From an uncultured Paracoccaceae bacterium (GTDB lineage: Bacteria > Pseudomonadota > Alphaproteobacteria > Rhodobacterales > Rhodobacteraceae), in assembly GCA_947503775.1 (NCBI GenBank), contig CANNFE010000013.1:25396-89395 (forward strand): a DNA stretch of 64,000 bases. The letters run 5' to 3'. This document shows, piece by piece, positions 36,418 to 46,618 of the stretch. The notes under the pieces were generated by a model. That model was not told the origin of the DNA. It did not search any database and was given only the letters and a program-made list of their open reading frames with translations. Made by a program: the position numbers and the translations under genes. Positions within the stretch are counted from its first letter, which is position 1. Each line of letters begins with the position of its first letter.

Positions 36418-37929
36418 ATGAGCATGACCCTGAACCGCCTCGCCTCTTTTGGACTGGCCCTCGCCTTGGCCGCCCCGCTCGCGGCGCAAGATGTGGAAAC
36501 GAAGCAATACGAGGATGGCGGCGTTTACGAAGGAACGTTCAGAGACGGAAAACAGCACGGCCAGGGCACGTACCGGCTGCCAAACGGCTATGTCTATAGC
36601 GGCGAATGGGTCGATGGAGAGATCCGCGGGCAAGGCACCGCCGAATTTCCCAACGGCTCGGTCTATGAAGGCCAGTTTGCCAACGGAAAACCCGAAGGTA
36701 TCGGAAAGATCACCTTTTCGGATGGCGGAACCTACGAAGGCGAATGGACCGACGGCAAGATCACCGGCGAAGGAACGGCAACCTATGCAAACGGCGTCAC
36801 CTATGAGGGCGGTTTTCTGAATGCCACGCATCACGGGCGCGGAACGATGCGCGCGCCCTCGGGCTATGTCTATGAAGGCGACTGGCTCAATGGCGTCAAG
36901 GAAGGCCAGGGGACGATCACCTATGCCGAAGGCGCGGTCTATGAAGGGGCGCTCGTCAACGATCAACGCCAGGGCGAGGGGACTTTGACGCTGCCAGACG
37001 GGCTCACCTATTCGGGCATGTTCGAAGCAGGCGAGATCGAAGGCGAAGGACGGCTGATCCAGCCAAACGGCGACATCTACGAAGGAACGCTCGTCGCCGG
37101 AAAACGCCAAGGCCAAGGGAAAGTCACTTATGCCAATGGCGATATCTACGAGGGCGCCTTTGTCGATGATCTTCGGGAAGGTCAGGGCACATTCACCGGA
37201 ACGGATGGCTATCGCTACAGCGGCACCTGGGTCGCCGGGCGGATATCGGGCGAAGGGACGGTCACCTATCCCGATGGCGCCGTCTATACGGGCCAATTGG
37301 CCGAAGGCGTTGCCGACGGACAGGGGAAGATCACCTATCCCGACGGCTCCACCTATGAAGGTTCCTGGGCGGCCGGCGTCATCGAAGGCGAAGGCATCGC
37401 CACCTATCCCGACGGCATCGTCTATGAAGGCGGTTTCGAAAACGCGCTCAACCACGGCTTCGGTGTCATGACCTATCCTGATGGGTACCGCTACGAAGGC
37501 AACTGGGTCGCTGGCCAACGTGATGGGCAAGGCAAGGCCACATATGCGGATGGCACCACCTATGAAGGCCAGTTTTCGGACGGAGAGCGGGAAGGTCAGG
37601 GCACGATCACCATGCCCGGCGGGTTCACCTATACCGGCGAATGGCAGGATGGTGAAATGAGCGGCGAAGGCGTTGCGACCTATTCCAACGGAGATGTCTA
37701 CGAAGGCACCTTCGCGGGCGGCAAACGTCAGGGACAAGGCACGATGCGGTTTGCAAGTGGTGAAGAGGCGTCGGGGGAATGGACCGACGGTGCTCTGGCG
37801 ACGCAAAACGCCTCTGCGACCGAACCGGCGACCGACGACGCGCCAGAGGCGCCTGCCGATGAAACGCCGCCCGAGGAGGCCCCGGAACCAGAGGCCGAGC
37901 CGTCAGAGGCGCCTGCCGAAAACAACTAA
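36418..37929 (+). CDS. Exported MORN-repeat protein with acidic C-terminus
   Basis: 503 residues from the ATG at 36418 (AAGGAACCG upstream; the frame upstream is not supported). A signal peptide (about 1-24, ending APLAAQD) is followed by eighteen near-regular 23-residue MORN repeats (about residues 34-447). The repeats have the pattern GxxYEGxW/FxxGxxxGxGxxxY. A nineteenth is decayed, and a 40-residue Pro/Glu/Ala-rich acidic tail ends the protein. MORN repeats form long beta sheets that bind lipids or proteins; in the periplasm it might organise envelope proteins. The function is unknown. Confidence 0.9.
   Translation: MSMTLNRLASFGLALALAAPLAAQDVETKQYEDGGVYEGTFRDGKQHGQGTYRLPNGYVYSGEWVDGEIRGQGTAEFPNGSVYEGQFANGKPEGIGKITFSDGGTYEGEWTDGKITGEGTATYANGVTYEGGFLNATHHGRGTMRAPSGYVYEGDWLNGVKEGQGTITYAEGAVYEGALVNDQRQGEGTLTLPDGLTYSGMFEAGEIEGEGRLIQPNGDIYEGTLVAGKRQGQGKVTYANGDIYEGAFVDDLREGQGTFTGTDGYRYSGTWVAGRISGEGTVTYPDGAVYTGQLAEGVADGQGKITYPDGSTYEGSWAAGVIEGEGIATYPDGIVYEGGFENALNHGFGVMTYPDGYRYEGNWVAGQRDGQGKATYADGTTYEGQFSDGEREGQGTITMPGGFTYTGEWQDGEMSGEGVATYSNGDVYEGTFAGGKRQGQGTMRFASGEEASGEWTDGALATQNASATEPATDDAPEAPADETPPEEAPEPEAEPSEAPAENN
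36517..37758 (+). repeat. Eighteen 69-bp coding tandem repeats (MORN)
   Basis: Counted by hand from the translation: eighteen consecutive 23-codon units start at the Gly of GGVYEG and end before GEEASGEW. All are in phase with no unit lost or gained in length. Most units conserve the Tyr-Glu/Ser-Gly and the two Gly-x-Gly positions, while DNA identity between units is moderate. Confidence 0.9.
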
Positions 37930-37939
37930 AAAAGATCGG

Positions 37940-39466
37940 TCAGACTGGCTCTCCCTGATCAAGCGCGACAAGCCAGTCGCCCGCCTCTTTCAAAACGGTC
38001 TCTTTCCGCGCGTCATCCATCCGATCCCAGGTGCGGTACATCTGCCCCATCCTGGGATTGCCCTCGAACCGGTCCCTGTGCCGATCCATGAAATGCCAGT
38101 AAAGCAGATTGAACGGGCACGCGCCCTCGCCCGTTTTCTTCGACACCGAATAGTCGCAGCTTTTGCAGTAATTCGACATCCGGTTGATATAGGCGCCACT
38201 TGAAATATAGGGCTTGGATCCGACGATCCCGCCATCCGCGAACTGGCTCATCCCGATCACATTCGGCGCCTCGACCCACTCATAGGCATCCGCATAGACG
38301 GCCAGATACCATTCGTGCACCTGATGAGGATCGACCCCTGCAAGCAGCGCGAAGTTACCCGTCACCATTAGCCGCTGGATATGATGCGCATAGGCTTCCT
38401 CCGCCGTTTGCGCGACGGCCTGGGACACGCAATGCATCTTTGTGGGACTGCCCCAATAAAATTCCGGCAGGTCCCGGTCATGACCAAGCTTGTTGCGCGT
38501 GACGTAATCGGGTCCCTCAAGGAAATAGATCCCGCGCATATACTCGCGCCAACCGATGATCTGCCGGATATAGCCCTCGGCGGCATTGATCGGCACATCG
38601 CCTGACCGATACGCGGCCTCCACCGCCTCGCAGACCTCGATCGGATCGAGCAATCCGGCATTGATGTAAAAGCTGACCAGCGAGTGATAGAGGAACGGCT
38701 CCCCTGTCATCATCGCGTCCTGATAGTCGCCGAAACTCGGCAGCGCATGCTTGACGAACCGGGTCAACTGGCGGCGCGCCTGTTCCTGATCGGTCGCGAA
38801 CCAGAACGGGCGCAGCTCTCCGAAATGAGTGCCGAACCGCGCCTCGACCAAATCAAGGACCTCGTCGACCACATCATCGGGGGTGAACTGCATCGGCCCC
38901 GAGAATTCGATCCCGCCCGGCGGCGGCTTGCGGTTCTCGTGATCGAAATTCCACTTCCCCTCGACCGGATCATCGCCGTCCATCAGCAGACCGGTCTTGC
39001 GCCGCATCTGCCGGTAAAACCACTCCATCCGCAGGTCCTTGCGACCCTCCGCCCACGCCTCGAATTCCTTATGCGAGGCGATGAAGCGATCGTCGGCAAA
39101 CTGGTGAACCGGAATCGGCATCTCCTCGAGCAGGGAAATCAGCCGCCATTCGCCAGGCTCCGTTGCGATCACCTCCGTTGCGCCGTGCTCCTCCGCCCGT
39201 CGCATCAGCTCTCCGGTGATGCTGCCCGAGTTATCGTCATCGTCGAGCCTGGTGTAATCGACGGCCCAGCCCTCATCCTGCAAACGCTTTGCGAATTTGC
39301 GCATCGCCGCAAAGACAAAGGCGATCTTCTTGGGATGATGCTGCACATAAGAGGCTTCGTCCGACACCTCAGCCATGACCACGATGTCGCTCGCCTTGTC
39401 CGCCTCCCGCAAAGCCGAAAGACCGGGACTCAACTGATCTCCCAGAACCAGAACGAGTTTCACCAT
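37940..39466 (-). CDS. FeS-containing bacterial cryptochrome/(6-4) photolyase
   Basis: 508 residues from MVKLVLVLGDQLSP. The four cysteines of the FeS-BCP group are present with exact family spacing: Cys346 (KMHCVSQ), Cys434 and Cys437 (YCKSC) and Cys450 (GACPF), i.e. 88, 3 and 13 residues apart, as in Rhodobacter CryB. The FAD-binding C-terminal half has REYMRGIYFLEGPDY and VTGNFALLAG. Members repair (6-4) photoproducts or act as blue-light receptors using FAD, a lumazine antenna and a 4Fe-4S cluster. It overlaps the SDR gene by seven bases. Confidence 0.95.
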   Translation of the reverse strand: MVKLVLVLGDQLSPGLSALREADKASDIVVMAEVSDEASYVQHHPKKIAFVFAAMRKFAKRLQDEGWAVDYTRLDDDDNSGSITGELMRRAEEHGATEVIATEPGEWRLISLLEEMPIPVHQFADDRFIASHKEFEAWAEGRKDLRMEWFYRQMRRKTGLLMDGDDPVEGKWNFDHENRKPPPGGIEFSGPMQFTPDDVVDEVLDLVEARFGTHFGELRPFWFATDQEQARRQLTRFVKHALPSFGDYQDAMMTGEPFLYHSLVSFYINAGLLDPIEVCEAVEAAYRSGDVPINAAEGYIRQIIGWREYMRGIYFLEGPDYVTRNKLGHDRDLPEFYWGSPTKMHCVSQAVAQTAEEAYAHHIQRLMVTGNFALLAGVDPHQVHEWYLAVYADAYEWVEAPNVIGMSQFADGGIVGSKPYISSGAYINRMSNYCKSCDYSVSKKTGEGACPFNLLYWHFMDRHRDRFEGNPRMGQMYRTWDRMDDARKETVLKEAGDWLVALDQGEPV

Positions 39467-40125
39467 GGAATTTCGGCTCCCGAATAGTCGTAAAATCCAC
39501 CGGAGGCCTCCCGCGAAAGGCAACCCACCACATCAAGCAGATCCTTGGCGGCGTCTTCGGCAGGCACGGTCTTGTGGCGCCCGGCAAAATCGGAGGTGAA
39601 CGGCGTTTCGACCGTGCCCGGATGCAGGGCCACACAGATCGCCTGCTTGTGGGTCCGGCCCATCTCGATCGCGGCCCCGTGCAGGATCTGGTTCAGCGCG
39701 GCCTTGGCCGCGCGATAGGCGTGCCAGCCGCCGATCCGATTGTCCCCGATCGACCCTACGCGGGCGGATAGCGCCGCAAAAACCGCACGGCGATCCTTTG
39801 GCAACAGCCGAAGCGCGTGTTTCAAGACCAGGGCCGGGCCAATCGCATTGACCGCAAACTGATCCGCAAATCCGTCGAAGGTGACGCTTGAAAAAGCCTT
39901 TTCGGGCGCGTGCCCGTTCACGACCAAAGCTCCCGTCGCCACAAAGATCAGATCGAAGGGCCCATCCAGCGCTCCAAGCACCCGCTCCACCGACGCCTCA
40001 TCCGTCACATCAAGCCCGTCGCGGCTTCGCGAAAGGCCCGTCACCGCAGCGCCTCGACGCTCTGCCTCCTGCGCGACGGCACTGCCAATTCCGCCCGAGG
40101 CGCCGATAATCAAAGCTCTCTCCAT
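39460..40125 (-). CDS. SDR-family oxidoreductase (C-factor-like)
   Basis: 221 residues from MERALIIGASGGIGSAVAQE. The Rossmann GASGGIG (about 8-14), the NAG region variant AVNAIGPALVLKHAL, and the catalytic YRAAK (Tyr about 153) identify a short-chain dehydrogenase resembling CsgA/C-factor. The substrate is unknown. The stop overlaps the start of the photolyase gene, so the pair is probably translated together. The longer open frame (to 40344) runs over the leuA leader and is rejected. Confidence 0.88.
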   Translation of the reverse strand: MERALIIGASGGIGSAVAQEAERRGAAVTGLSRSRDGLDVTDEASVERVLGALDGPFDLIFVATGALVVNGHAPEKAFSSVTFDGFADQFAVNAIGPALVLKHALRLLPKDRRAVFAALSARVGSIGDNRIGGWHAYRAAKAALNQILHGAAIEMGRTHKQAICVALHPGTVETPFTSDFAGRHKTVPAEDAAKDLLDVVGCLSREASGGFYDYSGAEIPW

Positions 40126-40215
40126 GATCCCGAGAGCTAGCGCCCTGCAACCGCATGGCAAAATTTGAGGAATTGCCGTCTTCCACCACAGAAAAACGCG
40201 GCTATACTGCGCCCC

Positions 40216-40263
40216 ATGGCATCGTTGCAGCCCCGTCTTCTCCTTCTTCTTAGCCGCCTCTGA
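40216..40263 (+). CDS. leuA leader peptide (leucine attenuator)
   Basis: A 15-codon frame, MASLQPRLLLLLSRL, with five consecutive leucine codons (CTT CTC CTT CTT CTT, 40237-40251) and seven leucines in all, ending TGA. Position (65 bases before leuA) and composition are those of a classical leucine attenuation leader: ribosomes stalling at Leu codons when charged tRNA-Leu is short would change the RNA fold. No recognisable strong Shine-Dalgarno was identified before the ATG. Confidence 0.85.
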   Translation: MASLQPRLLLLLSRL

Positions 40264-40318
40264 GCGTGCCTGTCGGCGCGACCGCTCAGAGGGGATCAGC
40301 GCCGGATCAAAGCTAAGA
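40248..40318 (+). promoter_or_regulatory. Attenuator stem-loops between leader peptide and leuA
   Basis: CCTCTGAGCG (40257-40266) pairs perfectly with CGCTCAGAGG (40283-40292), a ten-pair stem whose 5' arm includes the leader stop codon. Outside it, TCTTAGC (40248-40254, over the last Leu codons) can pair with GCTAAGA (40312-40318), just before the leuA ribosome site. The 40216-40263 ribosome position would decide which stems form. There is no T tract, so control may be of translation or of Rho-dependent termination rather than a simple intrinsic terminator. Confidence 0.65.
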
Positions 40319-40337
40319 GACAAAAAGGATGAAGCAG

Positions 40338-41906
40338 ATGACACACCCCATGGACCGGGTTCTGATCTTCGATACGACCCTGCGCGACGGCGAGCAAAGC
40401 CCCGGCGCCACGATGACCCATGCCGAAAAGCTCGAGATCGCGGCGCTTCTTGACGAGATGGGCGTCGACATCATCGAAGCAGGATTTCCAATCGCATCCG
40501 AAGGGGATTTCAACGCTGTCTCAGAGATCGCGAAGAACGCCAAAAACAGCGTGATCTGCGGTCTCGCCCGCGCCAACCTCAAGGATATCGACCGCTGCTG
40601 GGAGGCCGTCAAACACGCTGAAACGCCGCGGATCCACACGTTCATCGGAACCTCGCCGCTGCATCGCGCGATCCCGAACCTCGATCAGGACCAGATGGCG
40701 GAACTGATAGAACAGACCGTCACCCATGCCCGCAACCTCTGCGACAATGTGCAGTGGTCCCCCATGGACGCAACCCGCACGGAAGAGGACTATCTCCTGC
40801 GCGTGGTCGAAATCGCGATCAAGGCCGGTGCGACGACGATCAACATTCCCGACACGGTGGGCTATACCGCCCCCGTCGAAAGCGCCGATCTGATCCGGAT
40901 GCTTATCAACCGCGTCCCCGGTGCCGACCAGATCATCTTCGCAACCCATTGCCACAACGACCTTGGCATGGCGACGGCCAACTCTCTTGCTGCGGTCGAA
41001 GGCGGCGCGCGCCAGATCGAATGCACGATCAACGGTCTGGGAGAGCGGGCCGGAAACACCGCCCTCGAAGAGGTCGTGATGGCGCTCAAGGTGCGCAACG
41101 ATATCATGCCCTATCACACAGGCATCGACACGACGAAGATCATGAACATCTCGCGCCGCGTCGCGACCGTGTCGGGCTTTGCCGTCCAGTTCAACAAGGC
41201 CATCGTCGGCAAGAATGCCTTCGCCCATGAAAGCGGGATCCACCAGGACGGCATGCTCAAGAATGCCGAAACCTTCGAGATTATGCGCCCCGAGGATGTA
41301 GGTCTGTCGGAAACATCCCTCGTAATGGGCAAGCATTCCGGTCGCGCCGCCTTGCGCTCCAAACTCAAGGAGCTTGGTTTCGATCTGGCGGACAATCAGC
41401 TTCAGGATGTCTTTGTGCGGTTCAAGGCCCTCGCGGACCGCAAAAAAGAAGTCTATGACGAGGACCTCATCGCGCTGGTCTCAGAGCAAACCTCCGAGGG
41501 CGAGGATGCGATACAGCTTGTCTCGCTTGCCGTGACCTGCGGCACCGATGGCCCGCAAACGGCGACCCTCAATCTTGCAATCGGCGGTGAAGAGAGAAGC
41601 ATCGAAACAACCGGCGACGGCCCGATCGATGCCCTCTTCAACGCGGTCAAGCAGCTGACGGGCGAAAGCGCTACGCTTCAGCTTTATCAGGTCCATGCCG
41701 TCACCGGCGGAACCGACGCGCAAGGCTCCGTGACCGTCAGGCTCGAGGAAAACGGCCGCATCGCCACCGGGCAGGCCAGCGACACCGACATCATCGTCGC
41801 CTCCGCCAAGGCCTATATCAATGCGCTCAACCGGCTCATCCTGCGGCGTCAAAGCGTCAATCCAGGAGGCGATCTCAAGACAGTGAGCTATAAATCGGTC
41901 TCGTGA
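40338..41906 (+). CDS. leuA: 2-isopropylmalate synthase
   Basis: 522 residues. First committed step of leucine synthesis: acetyl-CoA plus 2-oxoisovalerate. The catalytic HMGL-like barrel has IFDTTLRDGEQSPGATM (about 9-25), the metal motif THCHNDLGMATANS and HESGIHQDGML. The C-terminal half holds the leucine-binding regulatory domain. ATG 40338 has AAGGAT at a good distance; ATG 40329, three codons earlier, has none. It is preceded by the leucine leader and followed by a strong terminator. Confidence 0.97.
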   Translation: MTHPMDRVLIFDTTLRDGEQSPGATMTHAEKLEIAALLDEMGVDIIEAGFPIASEGDFNAVSEIAKNAKNSVICGLARANLKDIDRCWEAVKHAETPRIHTFIGTSPLHRAIPNLDQDQMAELIEQTVTHARNLCDNVQWSPMDATRTEEDYLLRVVEIAIKAGATTINIPDTVGYTAPVESADLIRMLINRVPGADQIIFATHCHNDLGMATANSLAAVEGGARQIECTINGLGERAGNTALEEVVMALKVRNDIMPYHTGIDTTKIMNISRRVATVSGFAVQFNKAIVGKNAFAHESGIHQDGMLKNAETFEIMRPEDVGLSETSLVMGKHSGRAALRSKLKELGFDLADNQLQDVFVRFKALADRKKEVYDEDLIALVSEQTSEGEDAIQLVSLAVTCGTDGPQTATLNLAIGGEERSIETTGDGPIDALFNAVKQLTGESATLQLYQVHAVTGGTDAQGSVTVRLEENGRIATGQASDTDIIVASAKAYINALNRLILRRQSVNPGGDLKTVSYKSVS

Positions 41907-41914
41907 CCTTGCGT

Positions 41915-43086
<1,172 letters not shown>

Positions 43087-43240
43087 GCGCAAGGAACCGG
43101 GACGACCCGTTGCGGGTTCGCCTCTCTGATCCCTCTTTGTTCAATTCGGTGTGGCCGCTATGCTGGTCAAAGCTGCAGACTATCAAACAGTGATCATACG
43201 GCCCGCCAGGGGAAGGCGCGCAAGCTGAAAGAGACGCATC

Positions 43241-44140
43241 GTGGCGATGGACAGAGGCTCGGGACAGGATTTCGTCGGCCCGCTCAGGCGGCTCCTCGTC
43301 GGTATCCTGCTGCTCTTTCTGATCGGCATTTTCATCGTTTGGCGGATTGACAGCCCCCGCGTCGAACGATTTCGCGCAGATGTGATCGACCGGGTCGTGC
43401 CCAGCTTTGACTGGGTCATGGCCCCGATCACCGGAACGGCCCGGATCGTCGCGGACTTTCAAAGCTACACCCGCATCTACGAACAAAATCAGGAGCTGAG
43501 ACGAGAGCTGCGGCGCCTTCAATCCTGGAAGGAGGCCGCCCTGCAGCTCGAGCAGCAGAATGCGCGGCTCCGGGACCTGATCGATATGCAGCTCGATCCC
43601 CGTCTGACCTACGTCACCGGCGTGGTGCTGGCCGATAGCGGATCACCCTTTCGGCAGTCTGTGCTGCTGAATGTCGGCAGCCGCGACGGCGTTCGCGACG
43701 GATGGGCCACGATCGACGGTCTGGGTCTGGTCGGCCGCATATCCGGCGTCGGTCAGGAAACCAGCCGGGTCATGCTCCTGACCGACACCTCCAGCCGCAT
43801 ACCGGTCACCATCCAACCCTCCGGACAAAAGGCGATCCTTGCCGGGGACAACACGATCGGCCCCCTGATCGAATTCGTCGAAGATCCAGACGTCGTCCGC
43901 CCGGGCGACCGGATCGTCAGCTCCGGCGACGGAGGCGTCTTTCCGGCCGACCTGCTGATCGGCTCGGTCACACTCGGCACGGACAGGCGGCTGCGCGCCC
44001 GGCTGGTCGCCGATTACGAACGTCTGGAATTTCTGCGGGTCCTGCGCAGCCAGCCGACCGAAGCGATCACCGATCCCGGATCCCTGATCGCAAATCCCAT
44101 GATCGGGCCAATGCCGGTGCAGGACCGCACGGATGGTTGA
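43241..44140 (+). CDS. mreC: Rod shape-determining protein MreC
   Basis: 299 residues from a GTG start (an ATG lies two codons later). A short cytoplasmic part, one membrane helix (about 17-36, VGILLLFLIGIFIVWRI), a coiled coil (about 70-110) and a periplasmic beta domain (about 120-275, with VLLNVGSRDGVRDGW) match MreC. MreC links MreB to PBP2 and the wall machinery. A possible promoter with TTGTTC (43137) and TATGCT (43159), spaced 16, lies in the gap after mreB. It overlaps mreD by eight bases. Confidence 0.93.
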   Translation: MAMDRGSGQDFVGPLRRLLVGILLLFLIGIFIVWRIDSPRVERFRADVIDRVVPSFDWVMAPITGTARIVADFQSYTRIYEQNQELRRELRRLQSWKEAALQLEQQNARLRDLIDMQLDPRLTYVTGVVLADSGSPFRQSVLLNVGSRDGVRDGWATIDGLGLVGRISGVGQETSRVMLLTDTSSRIPVTIQPSGQKAILAGDNTIGPLIEFVEDPDVVRPGDRIVSSGDGGVFPADLLIGSVTLGTDRRLRARLVADYERLEFLRVLRSQPTEAITDPGSLIANPMIGPMPVQDRTDG

Positions 44141-44672
44141 AACGCCGACAACCCGGATCTGGAGCCATCGCGTCCTTTTCGCGCTTTTGGCGCTCGGTAT
44201 CATCTTCCTCAGCCTAATCCCCCTCAATGCCGTCCCCGGTCGGTGGATCCCGCCCGATCTTCTTCTGGTGCTTGCCTTTGCCTGGGTCGCGCGGCGTCCC
44301 GATTTCGTACCCGTCTGGCTGATCGCAGGCGTTTTTCTTCTGACCGACTTTCTCTTTCAGCGCCCGCCGGGCCTTTGGGCGGCGTGGGTCGTCATCGGCA
44401 CCGAAATCCTGCGCGCGCGCACCAGGTCCCTCAGAAACAGCTCTCTGCTTCTGGAATGGCTGACGGCGACCGGGATCATTCTCCTGATTTTCGTGGGCCA
44501 CCGGATCTCTTTGACGATTACCTTCGTTCCCCTGCCACCGCTTGGCCGAAGCCTGTTGCAGACAGGTGCGACGATTTTGGCCTATCCTGTCGTCGCCCTT
44601 ATATCGCATCTGATGTTTGGCGTGAAAAAGACTGCGCCCGGCGAAGTAGATTCATTTGGACACCGCCTATGA
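44133..44672 (+). CDS. mreD: Rod shape-determining protein MreD
   Basis: 179 residues, with five or so membrane helices (for example VLFALLALGIIFLSLIPLN near 15 and LAFAWVARRPDFVPVWLIAG near 50). The gene is placed between mreC and mrdA with overlaps at both ends (8 and 4 bases), as in the classical operon. MreD is the inner membrane partner of MreC. Sequence identity in this family is low, and the call leans on topology and context. Confidence 0.9.
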   Translation: MVETPTTRIWSHRVLFALLALGIIFLSLIPLNAVPGRWIPPDLLLVLAFAWVARRPDFVPVWLIAGVFLLTDFLFQRPPGLWAAWVVIGTEILRARTRSLRNSSLLLEWLTATGIILLIFVGHRISLTITFVPLPPLGRSLLQTGATILAYPVVALISHLMFGVKKTAPGEVDSFGHRL

Positions 44673-46618
44673 AACGTGGACCTCAGGAAACACAGGACAG
44701 TGCCCGCTGGATCAACCGGCGAACCTTCGTAATGGGCGGGCTGCAGCTTGGAATCATTGGTGCCCTGGGCTGGCGCATGCAGTCGATGCAGGTCGAACAG
44801 GCCGCCCAGTATCGCCTTCTGGCCGAAGAGAACCGGATCAACGTGCGCCTGATCGCGCCCTCGCGCGGGCTGATCTTCGATCGCGACGGACGCCCGCTTG
44901 CCACGAATGAACAAAACTACCGGATCGTCATCGTGCGCGAGGATGCCGGCGACATCGGTGAGGTTCTGGCCCGCCTGACCCAGCTCGTGGATCTGCGCGA
45001 GGAGGATCTGACCCGGGCAATCGAGGAAATGGAACGCCGCTCGCCCTTCGTGCCCGTCACCATCGCAGACCGGCTCTCGTGGGAGGATGTCGCACAGGTC
45101 GCCGTGAACGCCCCTGCCCTGCCCGGCGTAACCGCAGAGGTCGGTCTCTCTCGCGGCTATCCCATGGGCCCCGATCTGGCCCATGTCGTGGGATATGTCG
45201 GCCCGGTCTCGGATTTCGACCTGACGCGCGGCTATCTGTCGGAAGACGAAGATCCGCTGCTCCAGATCCCCAAATTTCCCGTCGGCAAGACCGGGATCGA
45301 AGCCAAGACCGAGCAAAAGCTGCGCGGCAGCGCGGGCACCAAGAGGATCGAGGTGAACGCCGTCGGCCGCGTCATGCGGGAGCTGGACCGACAGCCCGGC
45401 GATGCGGGCGCAGATCTGCAGCTTTCCATCGATTCCGAGCTGCAGAACTTCGTCCAAGCCCGCCTTGCTGGGGAAAGCGCAAGCGCGGTCGTTCTCGATT
45501 GCGAAACCGGCGATATTCGCGCCATCGCATCGGCGCCCTCCTTCGATCCCAACCTTTTCACAAGGGGCATCTCGGTAAAGGACTGGACGGCCTTGAACGA
45601 GGATAAATACCGGCCGCTGGCCGCTAAAGCCGTTCAGGGCATCTATCCCCCAGGCTCGACCTTCAAGATGATCACGGCGCTCGCCGCTCTTGAGGCTGGC
45701 GTCGTTGACCCCGAGGAAACCGTCTACTGCCCCGGCCATATGACTGTGTCGGGAACCCGCTTTCACTGCTGGAAGCGCGGCGGGCATGGCAACATGAATT
45801 TCCACGAAAGCCTCAAGCAAAGCTGCGACGTCTACTATTACGACATCTCTCAACGGGTCGGGATCGACCGGATCTCCGAAATGGCAAAGCGCCTCGGCAT
45901 CGGCGTCAAACACGACCTTCCGCTCAGCGCCGTCGCCACCGGGATCGCCCCGAACCGGGACTGGAAACGCGCGACCCGCAACGAAAGCTGGCGCATCGGC
46001 GACACGATCAATGCCTCTATCGGACAGGGCTACGTTCTTGCCTCCCCGCTTCAGCTCGCCGTGATGACAGCCCGTCTTGCAACGGGTCGCTCTGTCACGC
46101 CGCGTCTCGTTCGCACCATCGACGGTCAAGCCCAGCCCTCCGGCGCAGGCGAGCCCTTGGGCCTCAATGAAAATATTCTCCGGCGCATCCGGCGGTCGAT
46201 GTACGACGTCTGTAATCACCGGCGCGGAACCGCCTTTCGCTCCCGGATCGTCGCCGAAGGCCAGGAAATGGCAGGCAAAACCGGAACAAGCCAGGTCCGG
46301 CGGATCACGATGGACGAACGCGCGCGCGGCGTCACCCGCAACGAAGATCTCCCCTGGGAGCGGCGCGACCACGCGCTTTATGTCAATTACGCGCCTTACG
46401 ACAATCCCCGCTTCGCCGTCGCGGTCATCGTGGAACATGGCGGAGGCGGATCAAGGGCCGCCGCTCCGATTGGACGCGATATCACCTTGCAGGCCCTCTA
46501 TGACGGAGAGCCGCCGCTCGAGGCCTATCCGACAGGCGTTCACGAGGAAATCAAGGAAATGCGCGCCCGGCTGAACCTGCGCGACTTCACGGATGTGTCG
46601 GGAAGCGACAAGGCGTGA
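44669..46618 (+). CDS. mrdA: Penicillin-binding protein 2 (elongation transpeptidase)
   Basis: 649 residues. A single N-terminal membrane helix (about 20-40), a pedestal domain and a transpeptidase domain. The catalytic Ser is in GIYPPGSTFK (about 330), SxN equivalent in KQSCDVYYYD (about 390) and KTGTSQVRR (about 535). It cross-links lateral wall peptidoglycan with RodA. The ATG at 44669 overlaps the mreD stop (ATGA); an upstream extension of the frame runs through mreD and is rejected. Its stop overlaps the rodA start (GTGA). Confidence 0.97.
   Translation: MKRGPQETQDSARWINRRTFVMGGLQLGIIGALGWRMQSMQVEQAAQYRLLAEENRINVRLIAPSRGLIFDRDGRPLATNEQNYRIVIVREDAGDIGEVLARLTQLVDLREEDLTRAIEEMERRSPFVPVTIADRLSWEDVAQVAVNAPALPGVTAEVGLSRGYPMGPDLAHVVGYVGPVSDFDLTRGYLSEDEDPLLQIPKFPVGKTGIEAKTEQKLRGSAGTKRIEVNAVGRVMRELDRQPGDAGADLQLSIDSELQNFVQARLAGESASAVVLDCETGDIRAIASAPSFDPNLFTRGISVKDWTALNEDKYRPLAAKAVQGIYPPGSTFKMITALAALEAGVVDPEETVYCPGHMTVSGTRFHCWKRGGHGNMNFHESLKQSCDVYYYDISQRVGIDRISEMAKRLGIGVKHDLPLSAVATGIAPNRDWKRATRNESWRIGDTINASIGQGYVLASPLQLAVMTARLATGRSVTPRLVRTIDGQAQPSGAGEPLGLNENILRRIRRSMYDVCNHRRGTAFRSRIVAEGQEMAGKTGTSQVRRITMDERARGVTRNEDLPWERRDHALYVNYAPYDNPRFAVAVIVEHGGGGSRAAAPIGRDITLQALYDGEPPLEAYPTGVHEEIKEMRARLNLRDFTDVSGSDKA

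Noticed and set aside
36517..37758. Possible CRISPR or non-coding tandem array
   Set aside because: The 69-base period is in phase with a protein of regular MORN repeats, and there are no unique spacers.
36145..37806. 553-codon minus-strand frame with repeated pattern
   Set aside because: Antisense of the MORN repeats; its apparent repeats are a by-product of the 69-base coding repeat on the plus strand.
44582..46438. 618-codon minus-strand frame
   Set aside because: Antisense to mrdA, whose transpeptidase motifs are clear.
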